Shown: piece by piece, positions 18,296 through 27,802 of the stretch
How the letters are laid out: every line of letters begins with the position of its first letter
Position numbering within the stretch: position 1 is the first letter of the stretch
Source: Rhodospirillales bacterium
GTDB taxonomy: Bacteria > Pseudomonadota > Alphaproteobacteria > TMED109
Length of the DNA stretch: 64,000 nt
Direction of reading: 5' to 3'
Assembly (NCBI GenBank): GCA_028824295.1
Contig: JAPPED010000003.1
Location: forward strand, 186,001-250,000
Made by a program: the position numbers and the translations under genes
The notes under the pieces: model-generated
The model's input: only the letters and a program-made list of their open reading frames with translations
Databases searched by the model: none
Told to the model about the DNA's origin: nothing

Positions 18296-20593
18296 TTATG
18301 GGTCACGTCGGGGGGTCAGCAAGAGTTGCTGCTCCGTTCTGAATTCGGCCCAGTCCGATTCGAACGGCAGGAGGTGCCCGGCAAACCACTGATCGGCCTG
18401 ATCGCGGTACCACGGCGAGAGCGGATGGCCGGCCTGTCCTGTGGACAGCACAGCCCACGATCGCGTCGGCTCGGCCAGATCATGCACCATTCGCACGCCT
18501 GCTCCATGGATGCCGGCGAACGGCTGTCCATTGTTGCTCCAGTCCGAATGCATCCGCATGAGCGTGAATGGTCCGCCCTCATGCGAGCGAACGATGTTGA
18601 CCAGGTTTCCGACAAGGGGGAGTTCGCCCAGGGGACGATGCCGGTGGATGCCGGTTGCCGCAGAATCCCAGCGTAGGGCCTGCAAATCGCCGCCGTCCTG
18701 TTGCTGCAGCCATTGCACGGCATCGCGCAACGCGCTGCGAACAACGTCGACGCACGGGCGTTGCGGGTCGCCACACCCGGGCACTTGGCCGGTCAGCAGA
18801 TCGACGAGTAGCTGGGGCCGAGGCACCAGCGGGACGGTGCCGTTGCCGAACACTGCGGACGACAGGCGTTGCGTCAGCGCGCGATGCCAGGCCGAATACA
18901 CGAGTGGTTCCGGCCGCCCGGCTTCCATGCGGAAATCCCATTGGTTCAGCAGATCGGCCACGTCGGCATCGGGTTGGGGAAAGGGGCCAGCGGCAAGCAG
19001 CAGGGGAACGATCGCACGCGCGGCCGGCGACACAATGTCGGTCTGCATGTCTGCGAACCGCGCGGGCGTGAAACCTCCCGCGGGGACGCTGCCGAGGAGT
19101 TCCCGCAGGCGCTCCGCCCGGTAGGAGGAAGGGCGGTCCCGCATGATGAACGACTGATAGCCGGCTGGTGCCAGGTACTCGTTCGCGCTGGCGACCCATC
19201 CGTCGGGTGGATTGGTTTCGCTCGGAAGTGCGGCGCCCTTCAGGCTACCGATCCACGCGGCCCCGGAGTCGGTCCCCTCCACGGGAAGGAAGCCGTCGCC
19301 TGTGGCGCGGACCGGGATTCGGCCGGTCATCACATAGCCGATATTGTCGTCGACGTCGGCGTGCACGGCGATCTGGACGACCGCCTCAAGCTCATGCATG
19401 GCCTCGCGGAAAGCGGCGGCCGTCGCGGCGCGTACGCTCCGGAACGCCGCCCGCTGGGACAGGTCCGTGTCGGCCAGCTCGTCCGAGCGGAAAGCCACGA
19501 CCTGCCCGGGACCGGCGAACCCGAATTCAGGAAGATCGGATACCACGGGCCCGTGCCGGGTGGTCCGGATGGTGAGATGGACCGGATCCCGACCCCTCAC
19601 CGCGATCGTTTCAGAGCGGACGTGAAATGGTTCCGGGCCCGCCGGGGTCAGGTACGATCCGGCTTCGGCCGGATCCAGGGTCTCGACGTAGAGATCTTGG
19701 ACGTCGGCATAAACCGATGTCATGCCCCAGGCCACCTGCTGATTGCGGCCGATCGGGACCGCAGCAATCCCCGGCAACGTGGCGCCCCACACCCGCAGTC
19801 CAGGTGCCTCGAGATGGGCGAGGTACCAGACCGACGGCGCGGCAAGGCGGAGATGCGGGTCGCTCGCCAGGAGCGGCCGGCCGCTGGCGGAATGGCGGCC
19901 GGCAATTGCCCAGGCGTTGGACCCCGCAAGGGGGTCGTCGACCGAGCGCGAGAGCTCTCGGAGCCGGGCTTCGCCGAGTCGTGGGAGGAGGCGTGCCCGT
20001 TCGGCTTCCGTGTCCGCGTTGCCGGAGAGGAGTGTCCCCATCATCTTGATGGCGAGGATGCTGTCGGCGGGCAGCCATGGTTCAGGTGACAAACCGAGGA
20101 CCCGCAATTCAAACGGGCGATGGTTGCTTTCCAGGGCGGCGTTCACGCCGTCGGCATAGCCTTGCAGCAGATCCCGAGTCTCGGGATCCAGCCAGGCCGC
20201 AACGGCTTCGGCCGACCGCGCGTAACCAATTGTCCGGAACTTGCGGTCCAGCGGGACTGCGGCAGCTCCCATGACTTCCGCCAGGCGGCCACGACCTGCC
20301 CGACGGGCAAATTCCATCGCGGTGAAACGGTCCTGAGCGTGCACGAACCCGAGGCCGAACCAGGCGTCGCGTTCGCTGCCGGCAGCGATGTGTGGAACGC
20401 CGTGCGCGTCGCGCGCGATCCGCAGCGCGGCGTCGAGGCCCCGAACCTCAAGTTGTCCTTCAAGTCGGGGAAGGGCGGCCTGCAGCACCAGCAGCGGCAG
20501 GGCAAGCCCGATGGCCACCGCGGTCAGCGTGGCAGCCAGGCAGAGGCTGAGAACCGACGCTAGCCCGAAGCGCGCACGAGGGCTACTTGTCAC
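18296..20593 (-). CDS. Penicillin acylase family (Ntn hydrolase) protein
   Basis: Predicted periplasmic amidohydrolase made as a precursor that self-cleaves into alpha and beta chains. An N-terminal signal-anchor (LCLAATLTAVAIGLALPLLV) precedes DAHGVPHIAA and the FVHAQDRFTAMEFARR motif. The autoprocessing site is GSNAWAI, whose Ser becomes the N-terminal nucleophile, followed by LLASDPHL; a central Asn/Arg region follows. Start GTG 20593 overlaps the CoA-transferase stop by 11 bases; an ATG at 20626 would overlap by 44. 765 residues. Relatives cleave beta-lactam side chains, N-acyl-homoserine lactones or N-acyl amino acids; the substrate cannot be told here. Confidence 0.85.
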   Translation of the reverse strand: MTSSPRARFGLASVLSLCLAATLTAVAIGLALPLLVLQAALPRLEGQLEVRGLDAALRIARDAHGVPHIAAGSERDAWFGLGFVHAQDRFTAMEFARRAGRGRLAEVMGAAAVPLDRKFRTIGYARSAEAVAAWLDPETRDLLQGYADGVNAALESNHRPFELRVLGLSPEPWLPADSILAIKMMGTLLSGNADTEAERARLLPRLGEARLRELSRSVDDPLAGSNAWAIAGRHSASGRPLLASDPHLRLAAPSVWYLAHLEAPGLRVWGATLPGIAAVPIGRNQQVAWGMTSVYADVQDLYVETLDPAEAGSYLTPAGPEPFHVRSETIAVRGRDPVHLTIRTTRHGPVVSDLPEFGFAGPGQVVAFRSDELADTDLSQRAAFRSVRAATAAAFREAMHELEAVVQIAVHADVDDNIGYVMTGRIPVRATGDGFLPVEGTDSGAAWIGSLKGAALPSETNPPDGWVASANEYLAPAGYQSFIMRDRPSSYRAERLRELLGSVPAGGFTPARFADMQTDIVSPAARAIVPLLLAAGPFPQPDADVADLLNQWDFRMEAGRPEPLVYSAWHRALTQRLSSAVFGNGTVPLVPRPQLLVDLLTGQVPGCGDPQRPCVDVVRSALRDAVQWLQQQDGGDLQALRWDSAATGIHRHRPLGELPLVGNLVNIVRSHEGGPFTLMRMHSDWSNNGQPFAGIHGAGVRMVHDLAEPTRSWAVLSTGQAGHPLSPWYRDQADQWFAGHLLPFESDWAEFRTEQQLLLTPRRDP

Positions 20594-21758
20594 GCACCAG
20601 TTCCAGGACGCTGGCTCGGTCGGCATCGAGCTCGGGCACCGGCCCCCGCGTGGGCGGATCCTGATGCCCAGACAGCTTGATGGGGTTACCGGCGACCTTC
20701 ATGCCGTCAACGCTCCCGCCGGCAACTTCGACCAGCATGTTCCGGGCGTGCACCTGCGGGGACGACACCGCATCGGCGACGTCGTTCAGAGGGCCAGCGG
20801 GAATGCCGGCCGCCTCAAGCTTTGCCAGCCACTCGGCACGCGGCGCGGTCTGGAAGCATGCATTGAGCTCGGCTTCGAGGTTCTCGACGTTCTCGATGCG
20901 GCCGCGGTTGGTTGCGAAACGAGGATCTTTTGCAAGTTCCGGCCGCCCGAGGACCGTCATGAGGGTTTGGAACATTCGGTCGTTGCCGGCGGCCAGAACA
21001 AGATGTCCATCGGCCGCCCGATAGCATCCGAACGGGGCGATCGCCGGGTGGCGGGCGCCGGAAGGGGGCGGGGCCACGCCCGTGGCAAAGTAACGGGCTA
21101 CCGCGTTCTCCAAAATCGCGATCTGGCAGTCGAGCATGGCGACGTCAATCCGCTGCCCGAGTCCCGTGCGGTTACGCTCATGGAGGGCGGCGGCGATTCC
21201 CACCGCCGTGAACAGTCCCGCCGCGATGTCCCCGATCGATGTCCCGACCCTGGTGGGCGGGCCGTCTGCATGTCCCGTGAGTGACATCAATCCGCCCATC
21301 CCCTGCACGATCATGTCGTAGGCAGGTCGCCTGGCCCACGGCCCGGATTGGCCGAACCCTGAAACGGACGCGAGAATCAGCTGCGGGCGGGTGGCGTGGA
21401 GTGCCTCCCAGCCGAAGCCGAGGCGGTCAAGCGTGCCGGGTCGAAAGTTTTCGACCAACACGTCGGCCTGCCCGAGGAGTCGTCTGAACAGGGACTGGCC
21501 GGCGTCGTCCTTGAGGTCGAGCGCAATGCTTTCTTTCCCGCGATTGAGGGATCCGAAGTACGCGGAGGTGTCGCCGATCCACGGAGGGAAGGTGCGCGCG
21601 TCGTCTCCGTCCGGCGGTTCGACCTTGATTACCCGGGCGCCGAGATCACCGAGAACCATGGTGGCGAATGGGCCTGCAAGAACGCGCGTGAGATCGAGGA
21701 TCGTCACGCCTGAAAGTGGACCCGTCGGGGGGACGGGCGCGGTGACGGGATGATCCAT
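20583..21758 (-). CDS. CaiB/BaiF family CoA-transferase (type III)
   Basis: Moves CoA between carboxylic acids. Typical segments: LSGVTILDLTRVLAGPFATM at the N-terminus, GDLGARVIKVEPP, LNRGKESIALDLK, DVLVENFRPGTLDRLG with the conserved ENF, and YDMIVQGMGGLMSLTG. The catalytic Asp of this family is probably in GQRIDVAMLDCQ. ATG 21758 gives 391 residues. First gene of the minus-strand unit; its stop overlaps the acylase start. Divergent from the acyl-CoA dehydrogenase pair across 244 bases, which suggests shared control. Confidence 0.88.
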   Translation of the reverse strand: MDHPVTAPVPPTGPLSGVTILDLTRVLAGPFATMVLGDLGARVIKVEPPDGDDARTFPPWIGDTSAYFGSLNRGKESIALDLKDDAGQSLFRRLLGQADVLVENFRPGTLDRLGFGWEALHATRPQLILASVSGFGQSGPWARRPAYDMIVQGMGGLMSLTGHADGPPTRVGTSIGDIAAGLFTAVGIAAALHERNRTGLGQRIDVAMLDCQIAILENAVARYFATGVAPPPSGARHPAIAPFGCYRAADGHLVLAAGNDRMFQTLMTVLGRPELAKDPRFATNRGRIENVENLEAELNACFQTAPRAEWLAKLEAAGIPAGPLNDVADAVSSPQVHARNMLVEVAGGSVDGMKVAGNPIKLSGHQDPPTRGPVPELDADRASVLELVRDK

Positions 21759-22002
21759 GCGTCGGCTCCGGCGGTTTGCGTGGTCGCATCGTCTTCGCGA
21801 GCGGGTCGGGGCAGGGTTCACCGCGAACAGTACGTACCGGACCCGCAGGGAATCTGCTGCAGATGGTATCGGGCCCGGGAACCTTTGCGGGATGACGGCC
21901 TCTGGCCGCGGCGCGGCAACGCTACTGGTTCGGTCGGATTGCATCTACATTAGCGGCGCTGTGAGGCCCGACAGCAGCGCGGCGTGCGAAGGAAGAATTG
22001 CC

Positions 22003-23202
22003 ATGAACATCGAGTTGACCAGCGCGGACCGCGCGTTTCGCGACGAGGTGCGTACGTTCCTTGCCACGAGCCTGCCGCCCGACATCAAGCGGCGCGTCGA
22101 GAACGGCCTCGAACTGGGGCGCGAGGACTACGCGTCCTGGCACCGGATCCTCTACGAGAAGGGCTGGGTGGCGCCGGGCTGGCCGATCGATCATGGCGGC
22201 ACCGGGTGGACGCCTATGCAGCGCTACCTGTACGACGAGGAGTCCGCGGCCGCCAGCGCACCTCGGATCATGCCGTTCGGGGTGAACATGGTGGGGCCGG
22301 TGATCTTCACCTTCGGGAACAGTTCGCAGAAGGCACGTTACCTGCCGCGGATCCTGTCGGGAGAGGACTGGTGGTGCCAGGGTTACTCCGAACCCGGCGC
22401 GGGTTCCGACTTGGCCAACCTGCGCACCCGTGCGGTGCGCGACGGGGACGTCTACGTTGTGAATGGCCAAAAGACATGGACGACATCCGCCCAGTGGGCC
22501 GACCATATCTTCTGCCTGGTGCGCACTGACCCGGGTGCCGCCAAGCCACAGCAGGGCATCTCGTTTCTGTTGATCGACATGCGATCGCCGGGGATCGAAG
22601 TGAAACCGATCATCACGATCGATGGTGGCCATGAGGTGAATGACGTCTTCTTCGAGGACGTTCGCGTGCCAGTGGAGAATCTGGTCGGCGACGAGAACCG
22701 CGGCTGGACGTACGCAAAGTTCCTCCTGAGCTTCGAGCGGGCGGGGATTGCCGACGTGGGTCGCTCAAAGAAGCAGCTTGCCGGTCTCAAGCGCATCGCA
22801 GCCGCGGAACAGTCGAACGGGCGGCCGTTGTCCGAAGACGATCGGTTCCGCGAGAAGATCGCCTCCTTGGAGATCGACCTGCTTGCGCTTGAGTACACCG
22901 AATTGCGGGCGCTAAGCCGGCAGACCTCGGGTAAGGAGCCCGGAACTGAAGCGAACATCCTCAAGGTCCGCGGTACGGAGATTCAGCAGCGAATCACCGA
23001 GCTTGCACTCGAGGCGGTGGGGACCTATGCCAATCCGTACGTGCCCGAGGCCCTCAAGGACGGCTGGAACGAAGAGCCGATCGGGCCCGAGTACGCCGCC
23101 GGCGTGGCGCCGAGGTACTTCAACTGGCGCAAGGCCTCGATTTACGGCGGCTCGAACGAGATCCAAAAAGGCATCGTCGCCAAGCTCGTACTGGAACTGT
23201 GA
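22003..23202 (+). CDS. Acyl-CoA dehydrogenase, resembling pimeloyl-CoA dehydrogenase large subunit
   Basis: FAD-dependent acyl-CoA desaturase, cytosolic. MNIELTSADRAFRDEVRTFL opens the N-terminal helical domain; GYSEPGAGSDLA is the FAD/substrate loop, NGQKTWTTSA the beta-barrel motif, and GGSNEIQKGIVAKLVL the C-terminal signature. 399 residues from ATG 22003, preceded by GGAAG at 21991. A second, shorter dehydrogenase follows nine bases on; such unequal pairs are typical of heteromeric enzymes like PimC/PimD acting on dicarboxylyl-CoA. The substrate is inference. Confidence 0.88.
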   Translation: MNIELTSADRAFRDEVRTFLATSLPPDIKRRVENGLELGREDYASWHRILYEKGWVAPGWPIDHGGTGWTPMQRYLYDEESAAASAPRIMPFGVNMVGPVIFTFGNSSQKARYLPRILSGEDWWCQGYSEPGAGSDLANLRTRAVRDGDVYVVNGQKTWTTSAQWADHIFCLVRTDPGAAKPQQGISFLLIDMRSPGIEVKPIITIDGGHEVNDVFFEDVRVPVENLVGDENRGWTYAKFLLSFERAGIADVGRSKKQLAGLKRIAAAEQSNGRPLSEDDRFREKIASLEIDLLALEYTELRALSRQTSGKEPGTEANILKVRGTEIQQRITELALEAVGTYANPYVPEALKDGWNEEPIGPEYAAGVAPRYFNWRKASIYGGSNEIQKGIVAKLVLEL

Positions 23203-23211
23203 GGCGTAGCG

Positions 23212-24342
23212 ATGGACCTGTCATACAGCGAAGACCACACCCTGCTGTCCGAGAGTATCGCCCGGTTTATCCAGAACGACTACGACTTCGAGACCCGGAG
23301 CCGCATTGCCGCCAGTGACCTCGGGTTTGATCCAGGGGTATGGCAACAGTTTGCGGACCTGGGATGGCTGGCGATTCCGTTTAGCGAAGAGGAAGGCGGG
23401 CTTGGCGCCGACCCGGTGTCGGTGATGATCCTGATGGAGCGGTTTGGTCGCGGGCTGGTGTTGGAGCCGTATGTGCCGAGCATCCTCCTCGGCGGTCGAC
23501 TGATCGCGGCAACGGGAGGCACCGAGCAGCGCTCTCGTTATCTTGGCGACCTGATCGCGGGTAAGGTCCAGCTGGCGTTCGGGCACGGCGAACCGGGCGG
23601 GCGGTATGCGCTGGCGCACGTGGCGACCCGCGCGGAAGGCGGTGCCGGCGGGTTCACGCTGTCGGGGCAGAAGGCGGTGGTGCACAACGCCGAGGCGGCC
23701 GACTTCATCATTGTTTCGGCTCGAAGCAGCGGCGAGGTGCGGGCACAGGATGGTATTTCGCTGTTCCTGGTGCCGCGCGAAACGCCCGGCCTGACCGTGC
23801 GCCCCTTTCGGACGGTCGACGGCCTTCGCGCGGCGGAACTCGTTCTAGAGGGGGTCCGGGTTGGCGAGGATGCCCTGCTGGGCGAGGAAGGCGGGGCGTA
23901 CCCGGCGATCGAAGCTGTCACTGACCGGGCGGTTGCCGCCGTCTGTTCGGAAGCAGTGGGGGTGATGGATCTGTTGCGGGAGACCACGCTGGAGTATCTC
24001 AAGACCCGCCAGCAGTTCGGGCGACCGCTCGGAGCATTCCAGGTCCTGCAGCATCGCGCGGTGGACATGCTGATCGCGTGCGAGGAGGCACGCTCGCTGG
24101 CTCTGATGGCGACCCTCAGCCTTGACAAGAAAGTGACCGAGCGGCGCCGAGCGGTGTCGGCGGCAAAGGCCCACATCGGCACCGCTGGCCGGAAAGTCGG
24201 GCAAGAGGCCGTGCAACTGCATGGCGGCATGGGCGTGACCGACGAACTCAAGATCGGCCACTATTTCAAGCGCCTGACCATGATCGACACATTCTTCGGT
24301 GATGCCGCCCACCACCTCGACCGGTTTGCCGGCAATGCATGA
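23212..24342 (+). CDS. Acyl-CoA dehydrogenase, resembling pimeloyl-CoA dehydrogenase small subunit
   Basis: Partner of the preceding dehydrogenase. MDLSYSEDHTLLSESIARFIQNDYDFETR strongly resembles the start of PimD-type small subunits. It has LAFGHGEPGGRY in the FAD-loop position (the usual EP-G-SD is altered), LSGQKAVVHNA and VQLHGGMGVTDELKIGHYFKRL at the C-terminus. 376 residues. The altered FAD loop is expected if the subunit mainly completes the large subunit's active site. Confidence 0.87.
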   Translation: MDLSYSEDHTLLSESIARFIQNDYDFETRSRIAASDLGFDPGVWQQFADLGWLAIPFSEEEGGLGADPVSVMILMERFGRGLVLEPYVPSILLGGRLIAATGGTEQRSRYLGDLIAGKVQLAFGHGEPGGRYALAHVATRAEGGAGGFTLSGQKAVVHNAEAADFIIVSARSSGEVRAQDGISLFLVPRETPGLTVRPFRTVDGLRAAELVLEGVRVGEDALLGEEGGAYPAIEAVTDRAVAAVCSEAVGVMDLLRETTLEYLKTRQQFGRPLGAFQVLQHRAVDMLIACEEARSLALMATLSLDKKVTERRRAVSAAKAHIGTAGRKVGQEAVQLHGGMGVTDELKIGHYFKRLTMIDTFFGDAAHHLDRFAGNA

Positions 24343-25238
24343 GAGGCGGGCGGAGATCTGGGGCCCGCTACCGAAGCAGGGCGGCACCGGTACGGCACGC
24401 GCTGACCTTGGCTGGGATCGATGCTGCTGGAGGCGCCTCGGATCCCGATTGGCCCGGCTACCGACCCTGCCGGCCGAACGGCGATCTCAGGGGATACAGG
24501 TGCCCCTCTGTTTCGGGACGCCGGCGGACGGTCTTCGGCTTCGAGGGTAGCGATACCTGTGAAGTCGACCTAGTCGACGGCCGTCAGCCGGACACCGGCC
24601 TGTACATGTCGATCGTGTCGACATATCACCCCGATGTGTCGATAAAACGACGTCATATCGACATGTCGGACTGAGACAAGCAGGTGGGCCGGTAGTGTTG
24701 CCGGCTGTCGGTCGGGTGCCTCAGCTTTGCATCGAGCGGAAAGGGGCGATCGTCGCAAGTCTGTGCACCGGAGAGGTTACGAGACCGGATCATTCGCACG
24801 GTAATGCTGACCCCGACGCCCCCATTGAGCTGACATTCTGACGACTTGTATCCCATGGATACTGCGTTCTCATCGGTTGGACCGCGTGCCGTTCCAGGCG
24901 GTGCGCAGGTTGACAGCCACGGAGCGAGCGCTCTCCGAAGTCCCCGGGAGCATTCCGTGTCGGCGCCCGATCGCGCGGCCCGGTACGCCCAGTACTGCCA
25001 TTGCGGGAATGCAAGGAGGTCCACCGGGAACTACACTCGCGACCGGGTAACCGCAGTAGCGGGAGGGGTGGATGGAGGCCTGTCCGAAGCGGCGCGCACG
25101 AGATCGACGGTGCTCCCGCTTGGTCGGTAAGGCCCAGCCGCCGTGGGCTGGTGCTCTCCTGCCGCGCTGATGGAGCAGGCTCGTCCGATCTGCGGGGAAC
25201 ACTCCCGGTCGGCGATTTGGGAGCCGGCGGCAGGCGCA
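24343..25238. other. 896-base stretch without a recognisable gene
   Basis: No open frame here resembles a protein I know. It contains an AT-richer patch at 24600-24670 with repeated TGTCGA motifs (listed separately), and then leads into gene remnants at 25239. Its right side may be decayed sequence from the same deletion-prone locus. Confidence 0.4.
24604..24666. promoter_or_regulatory. Cluster of TGTCGA motifs, possible operator array
   Basis: ACATGTCGAT at 24604-24613 has its exact inverse ATCGACATGT at 24657-24666. Between them lie GTGTCGACATATC (24615-24627) and GTGTCGATAA (24636-24645). The patch is AT-richer than its surroundings. Repeated half-sites of this kind suit a dimeric repressor, but no regulator gene adjoins it. 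Confidence 0.35.
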
Positions 25239-25356
25239 ATGGACGGCCCACCGCAGGTTGCAAAGCTCGACGGTGTCGGCCCAGCTCCGGTGCTAGTCGT
25301 TTGCGAGCACGCGTCCAACGCGATTCCCGCCCGATTTGGCGCACTTGGCCGCGGCG
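25239..25356 (+). pseudogene. N-formylglutamate amidohydrolase, N-terminal remnant
   Basis: From ATG 25239 the frame reads about 37 residues ending PVLVVCEHASNAIPARFGALG, the hallmark N-terminus of N-formylglutamate amidohydrolases (HutG-like, last step of one histidine route). The similarity ends at about 25349; the rest of a protein normally near 260-290 residues is missing. Within at most seven bases the sequence becomes aldehyde dehydrogenase in another frame, so this is a deletion junction. Confidence 0.7.
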
Positions 25357-25512
25357 ACCGGGACCGTCTTCATGAATCGGGCCGACTACCTTGATCCGGC
25401 GCTTTGCTGGACCGGCTGCAAGCTCACCGGTAAAGGTGGGGGACTGTCGAAAATCGGCTACCACAACCTGACCCGGCCGAAATCCTTCCACTTGAAGAAG
25501 GCGTCCGGATGA
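25357..25512 (+). pseudogene. Aldehyde dehydrogenase, C-terminal remnant
   Basis: The frame containing ATG 25372 encodes TGTVFMNRADYLDPALCWTG, then CKLTGKGGGLSKIGY and NLTRPKSFHLKKASG, a textbook C-terminus of an NAD-dependent aldehyde dehydrogenase, with the LTRPKSFH end characteristic of one subgroup. Only the last 50 or so of about 470 residues remain; the catalytic Cys/Glu region is lost. Its TGA overlaps the alcohol dehydrogenase ATG (ATGA), showing the original operon order aldehyde dehydrogenase then alcohol dehydrogenase. Confidence 0.72.
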
Positions 25513-26654
25513 CGCTCACGGCGGACTGGTCGTACCCGACGACCATCCGGTTCGGCGCGGGACGAATTGAGGAACTGCCGAGCGCGTGTGGCGAAGCCAA
25601 CATCCGCCACCCGTTGTTCGTCACGGACCGAGGGCTGGCCGCGTTGTCGCTGACGCGGGCCACCCTCGACGTCTTGGATGCCGCCGGGTTGGGGCGCTCA
25701 ATCTTCTCCGACGTCGATCCCAATCCGAGCGACCGGAACCTGCAAGCTGGCCTCGCGCGCTTTCGCGAGGGAGGGCATGATGGCGTCGTTGCGTTCGGCG
25801 GCGGTTCCGGCCTTGATCTCGGCAAGGCGGTTGCCTTCATGTCCGGTCAGTCACGCCCCTTATGGGACTTCGAGGATATCGGCGATTGGTGGCGGCGGGC
25901 GAACCCCAACGGCATCGCGCCCGTGGTGGCTGTTCCCACTACTGCCGGTACGGGATCCGAAGTGGGCCGAACCAGCGTCATTCTCAATACCGAAACCCAT
26001 GTGAAGAAGATCATTTTCCATCCCCGGGTGCTGCCGACGGTGGTGATCATCGATCCGGAACTAACCGTCGACCTGCCCAAGCCGATCACCGCCGGTACCG
26101 GAATGGATGCCTTTGCGCACTGCCTTGAGGCGTACTGCTCACCGCACTACCACCCCATGGGGCAGGGCATCGCGCTCGAGGGCATGCGTCTGGTGCACGA
26201 GAATCTGCTGCGCGCGTACGCTGACGGTACGGATCTCGTGGCCCGGGCGAACATGATGGCGGCCGCCACCATGGGGGCAGTCGCCTTTCAGAAAGGACTG
26301 GGCGCCATCCACGCGCTCAGCCACCCGGTTGGCGCCGTGTACGACACCCACCATGGCACCACGAACGCATGCGTGATGCCATACGTCCTCGACTTCAATC
26401 GCTCGGCGGTCGAGGACCGGCTGGCCATTGCTGCCGCCTATCTCGGGCTTCGGGGCGGATACGCCGCGTTCTACGGTCGGGTGATGGAACTTCGCGAAGA
26501 GCTTGGCATTCCGAAGACGCTGACCGAGATGGGGGTTCCTCACCAGTGCCTGGATGAACTCACGACAATGGCACTCGAAGATCCGTCGGTCGGGGGCAAT
26601 CCGGTGCCGATGACGGCGGCGAATACGCGGGCACTGTTCGAGGCCTGCATGTAA
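25509..26654 (+). CDS. Iron-containing (group III) alcohol dehydrogenase
   Basis: NAD-dependent oxidoreductase of alcohols. FGGGSGLDLGKAVAF is the dinucleotide-binding loop, VPTTAGTGSEV follows, and metal ligands lie in ITAGTGMDAFAHCLEAY (Asp and His) and GLGAIHALSHPVGAVYDTHHG (two His). 381 residues, full length, intact frame. It overlaps the aldehyde dehydrogenase remnant by ATGA, so it once belonged to a longer operon. With the upstream part deleted, its expression signal is unknown. Confidence 0.9.
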   Translation: MTLTADWSYPTTIRFGAGRIEELPSACGEANIRHPLFVTDRGLAALSLTRATLDVLDAAGLGRSIFSDVDPNPSDRNLQAGLARFREGGHDGVVAFGGGSGLDLGKAVAFMSGQSRPLWDFEDIGDWWRRANPNGIAPVVAVPTTAGTGSEVGRTSVILNTETHVKKIIFHPRVLPTVVIIDPELTVDLPKPITAGTGMDAFAHCLEAYCSPHYHPMGQGIALEGMRLVHENLLRAYADGTDLVARANMMAAATMGAVAFQKGLGAIHALSHPVGAVYDTHHGTTNACVMPYVLDFNRSAVEDRLAIAAAYLGLRGGYAAFYGRVMELREELGIPKTLTEMGVPHQCLDELTTMALEDPSVGGNPVPMTAANTRALFEACM

Positions 26655-26914
26655 TGATCCCGAGACCCGCGGTCAGCCGTCCTGTGCCCCATCCATCCAC
26701 CGGTGTGATGCGGCAGCTGCGCGGACGTGCCGCCCAGCAAGCAATAATTCCGGCCGCCCAATACGTCGCACCGGCGAGCGAGGCGCGTGCGACATGGAAC
26801 ACCCTGCCCTCCGGGGCCGGAGCGCAGGGCTGGTCTACTTGGCACATTGACCGAGGTCGCACTGCCGGTGGCTTCAGTGTGGCGTGGACTCGAACCGGAA
26901 GTACGGTGATCGGG

Positions 26915-27802
26915 CTAAAGCAGGCGCCCCTCCGCGTCCACCAGGGGGACGGCGTGTTCACGCAGGATGGCCTCGATGGCATCGGCATTGGCGTCCAGCA
27001 ACGCCTGAAGCTGCGCCTTCCAGTCCTGTTCGCCGAAGCGTACCCCTATCGAAATGCCGAAGTGCATCTGCAGGCCCGCTTGTGATTCCACGGGAATGAC
27101 CCGGATCGGTACGTCAGGGTTGCTTCGGACGAAGTGTCCGGCGATGGGCCCCCACATGAACGTGAGGTCGATGTTGCCGGCAAGCAGATCCTCCTGCTCA
27201 AGCTGTCCGGGTCGCACGTCGGGGTCGCCATGCTGAGATGCGTAGGCTTTTGTAAGCCGGCTCAGCATGGCGTGCTCGGCCAGCCACAGCGTCCCCGGGT
27301 TGCGTTCCGCCAGACCAAACCTGAGGGAATTCCGTTGCGAAGCGTCCAGCTTCTGCAGATCCGAGACCGACCGGACGGAATCAAGCCCACGCCCCTCCAC
27401 GAAAACGAGCGCGTAAGTGGAGCGGTAGTAGGGATCAGTCGTGATCGCGAGTTCAAACCCGTCCGGCAGGCCCATCACGACGTCGCACCGGTAGACACCG
27501 TCATCGCCCCTTGCACGAAGCGTGTTCCGGATGAATCCCATTCGCTGCGGAAACCAGGTGTATTCCACCGGCAGGTTGAGTTGCTCGGCCAACAGCGATG
27601 CAATGTGATTTTCGAAACCCTCCTGGCGGTCATTTGACCAGGGCAGGTAGTTGGCATCAGCGCAGACCTTGAAGGCAGTCCGCTCGGCGCTGCCTGCCGC
27701 GACCGGGAGGGCACATGCACCTGCAATCGCAAGCGCAAGCGTCAAGCATCTGGCCACCCCGGGGGAGCGGGGGCAGCCATCCGGCCAGGGGAGAAACATC
27801 AT
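26915..27802 (-). CDS. xoxJ: Quinoprotein-dehydrogenase-associated substrate-binding protein (XoxJ-like)
   Basis: Periplasmic solute-binding-fold protein that accompanies XoxF; structural work on XoxJ suggests it binds or activates the dehydrogenase. A signal peptide (about residues 16-38) is followed by FKVCADANYLPWSNDRQEGFEN, VEYTWFPQRMGFIRNTL and CDVVMGLPDGFE, all typical of this SBP_bac_3-like group. 295 residues. Overlaps xoxG by ATGA; no ABC permease accompanies it, as usual for XoxJ. Confidence 0.9.
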   Translation of the reverse strand: MMFLPWPDGCPRSPGVARCLTLALAIAGACALPVAAGSAERTAFKVCADANYLPWSNDRQEGFENHIASLLAEQLNLPVEYTWFPQRMGFIRNTLRARGDDGVYRCDVVMGLPDGFELAITTDPYYRSTYALVFVEGRGLDSVRSVSDLQKLDASQRNSLRFGLAERNPGTLWLAEHAMLSRLTKAYASQHGDPDVRPGQLEQEDLLAGNIDLTFMWGPIAGHFVRSNPDVPIRVIPVESQAGLQMHFGISIGVRFGEQDWKAQLQALLDANADAIEAILREHAVPLVDAEGRLL

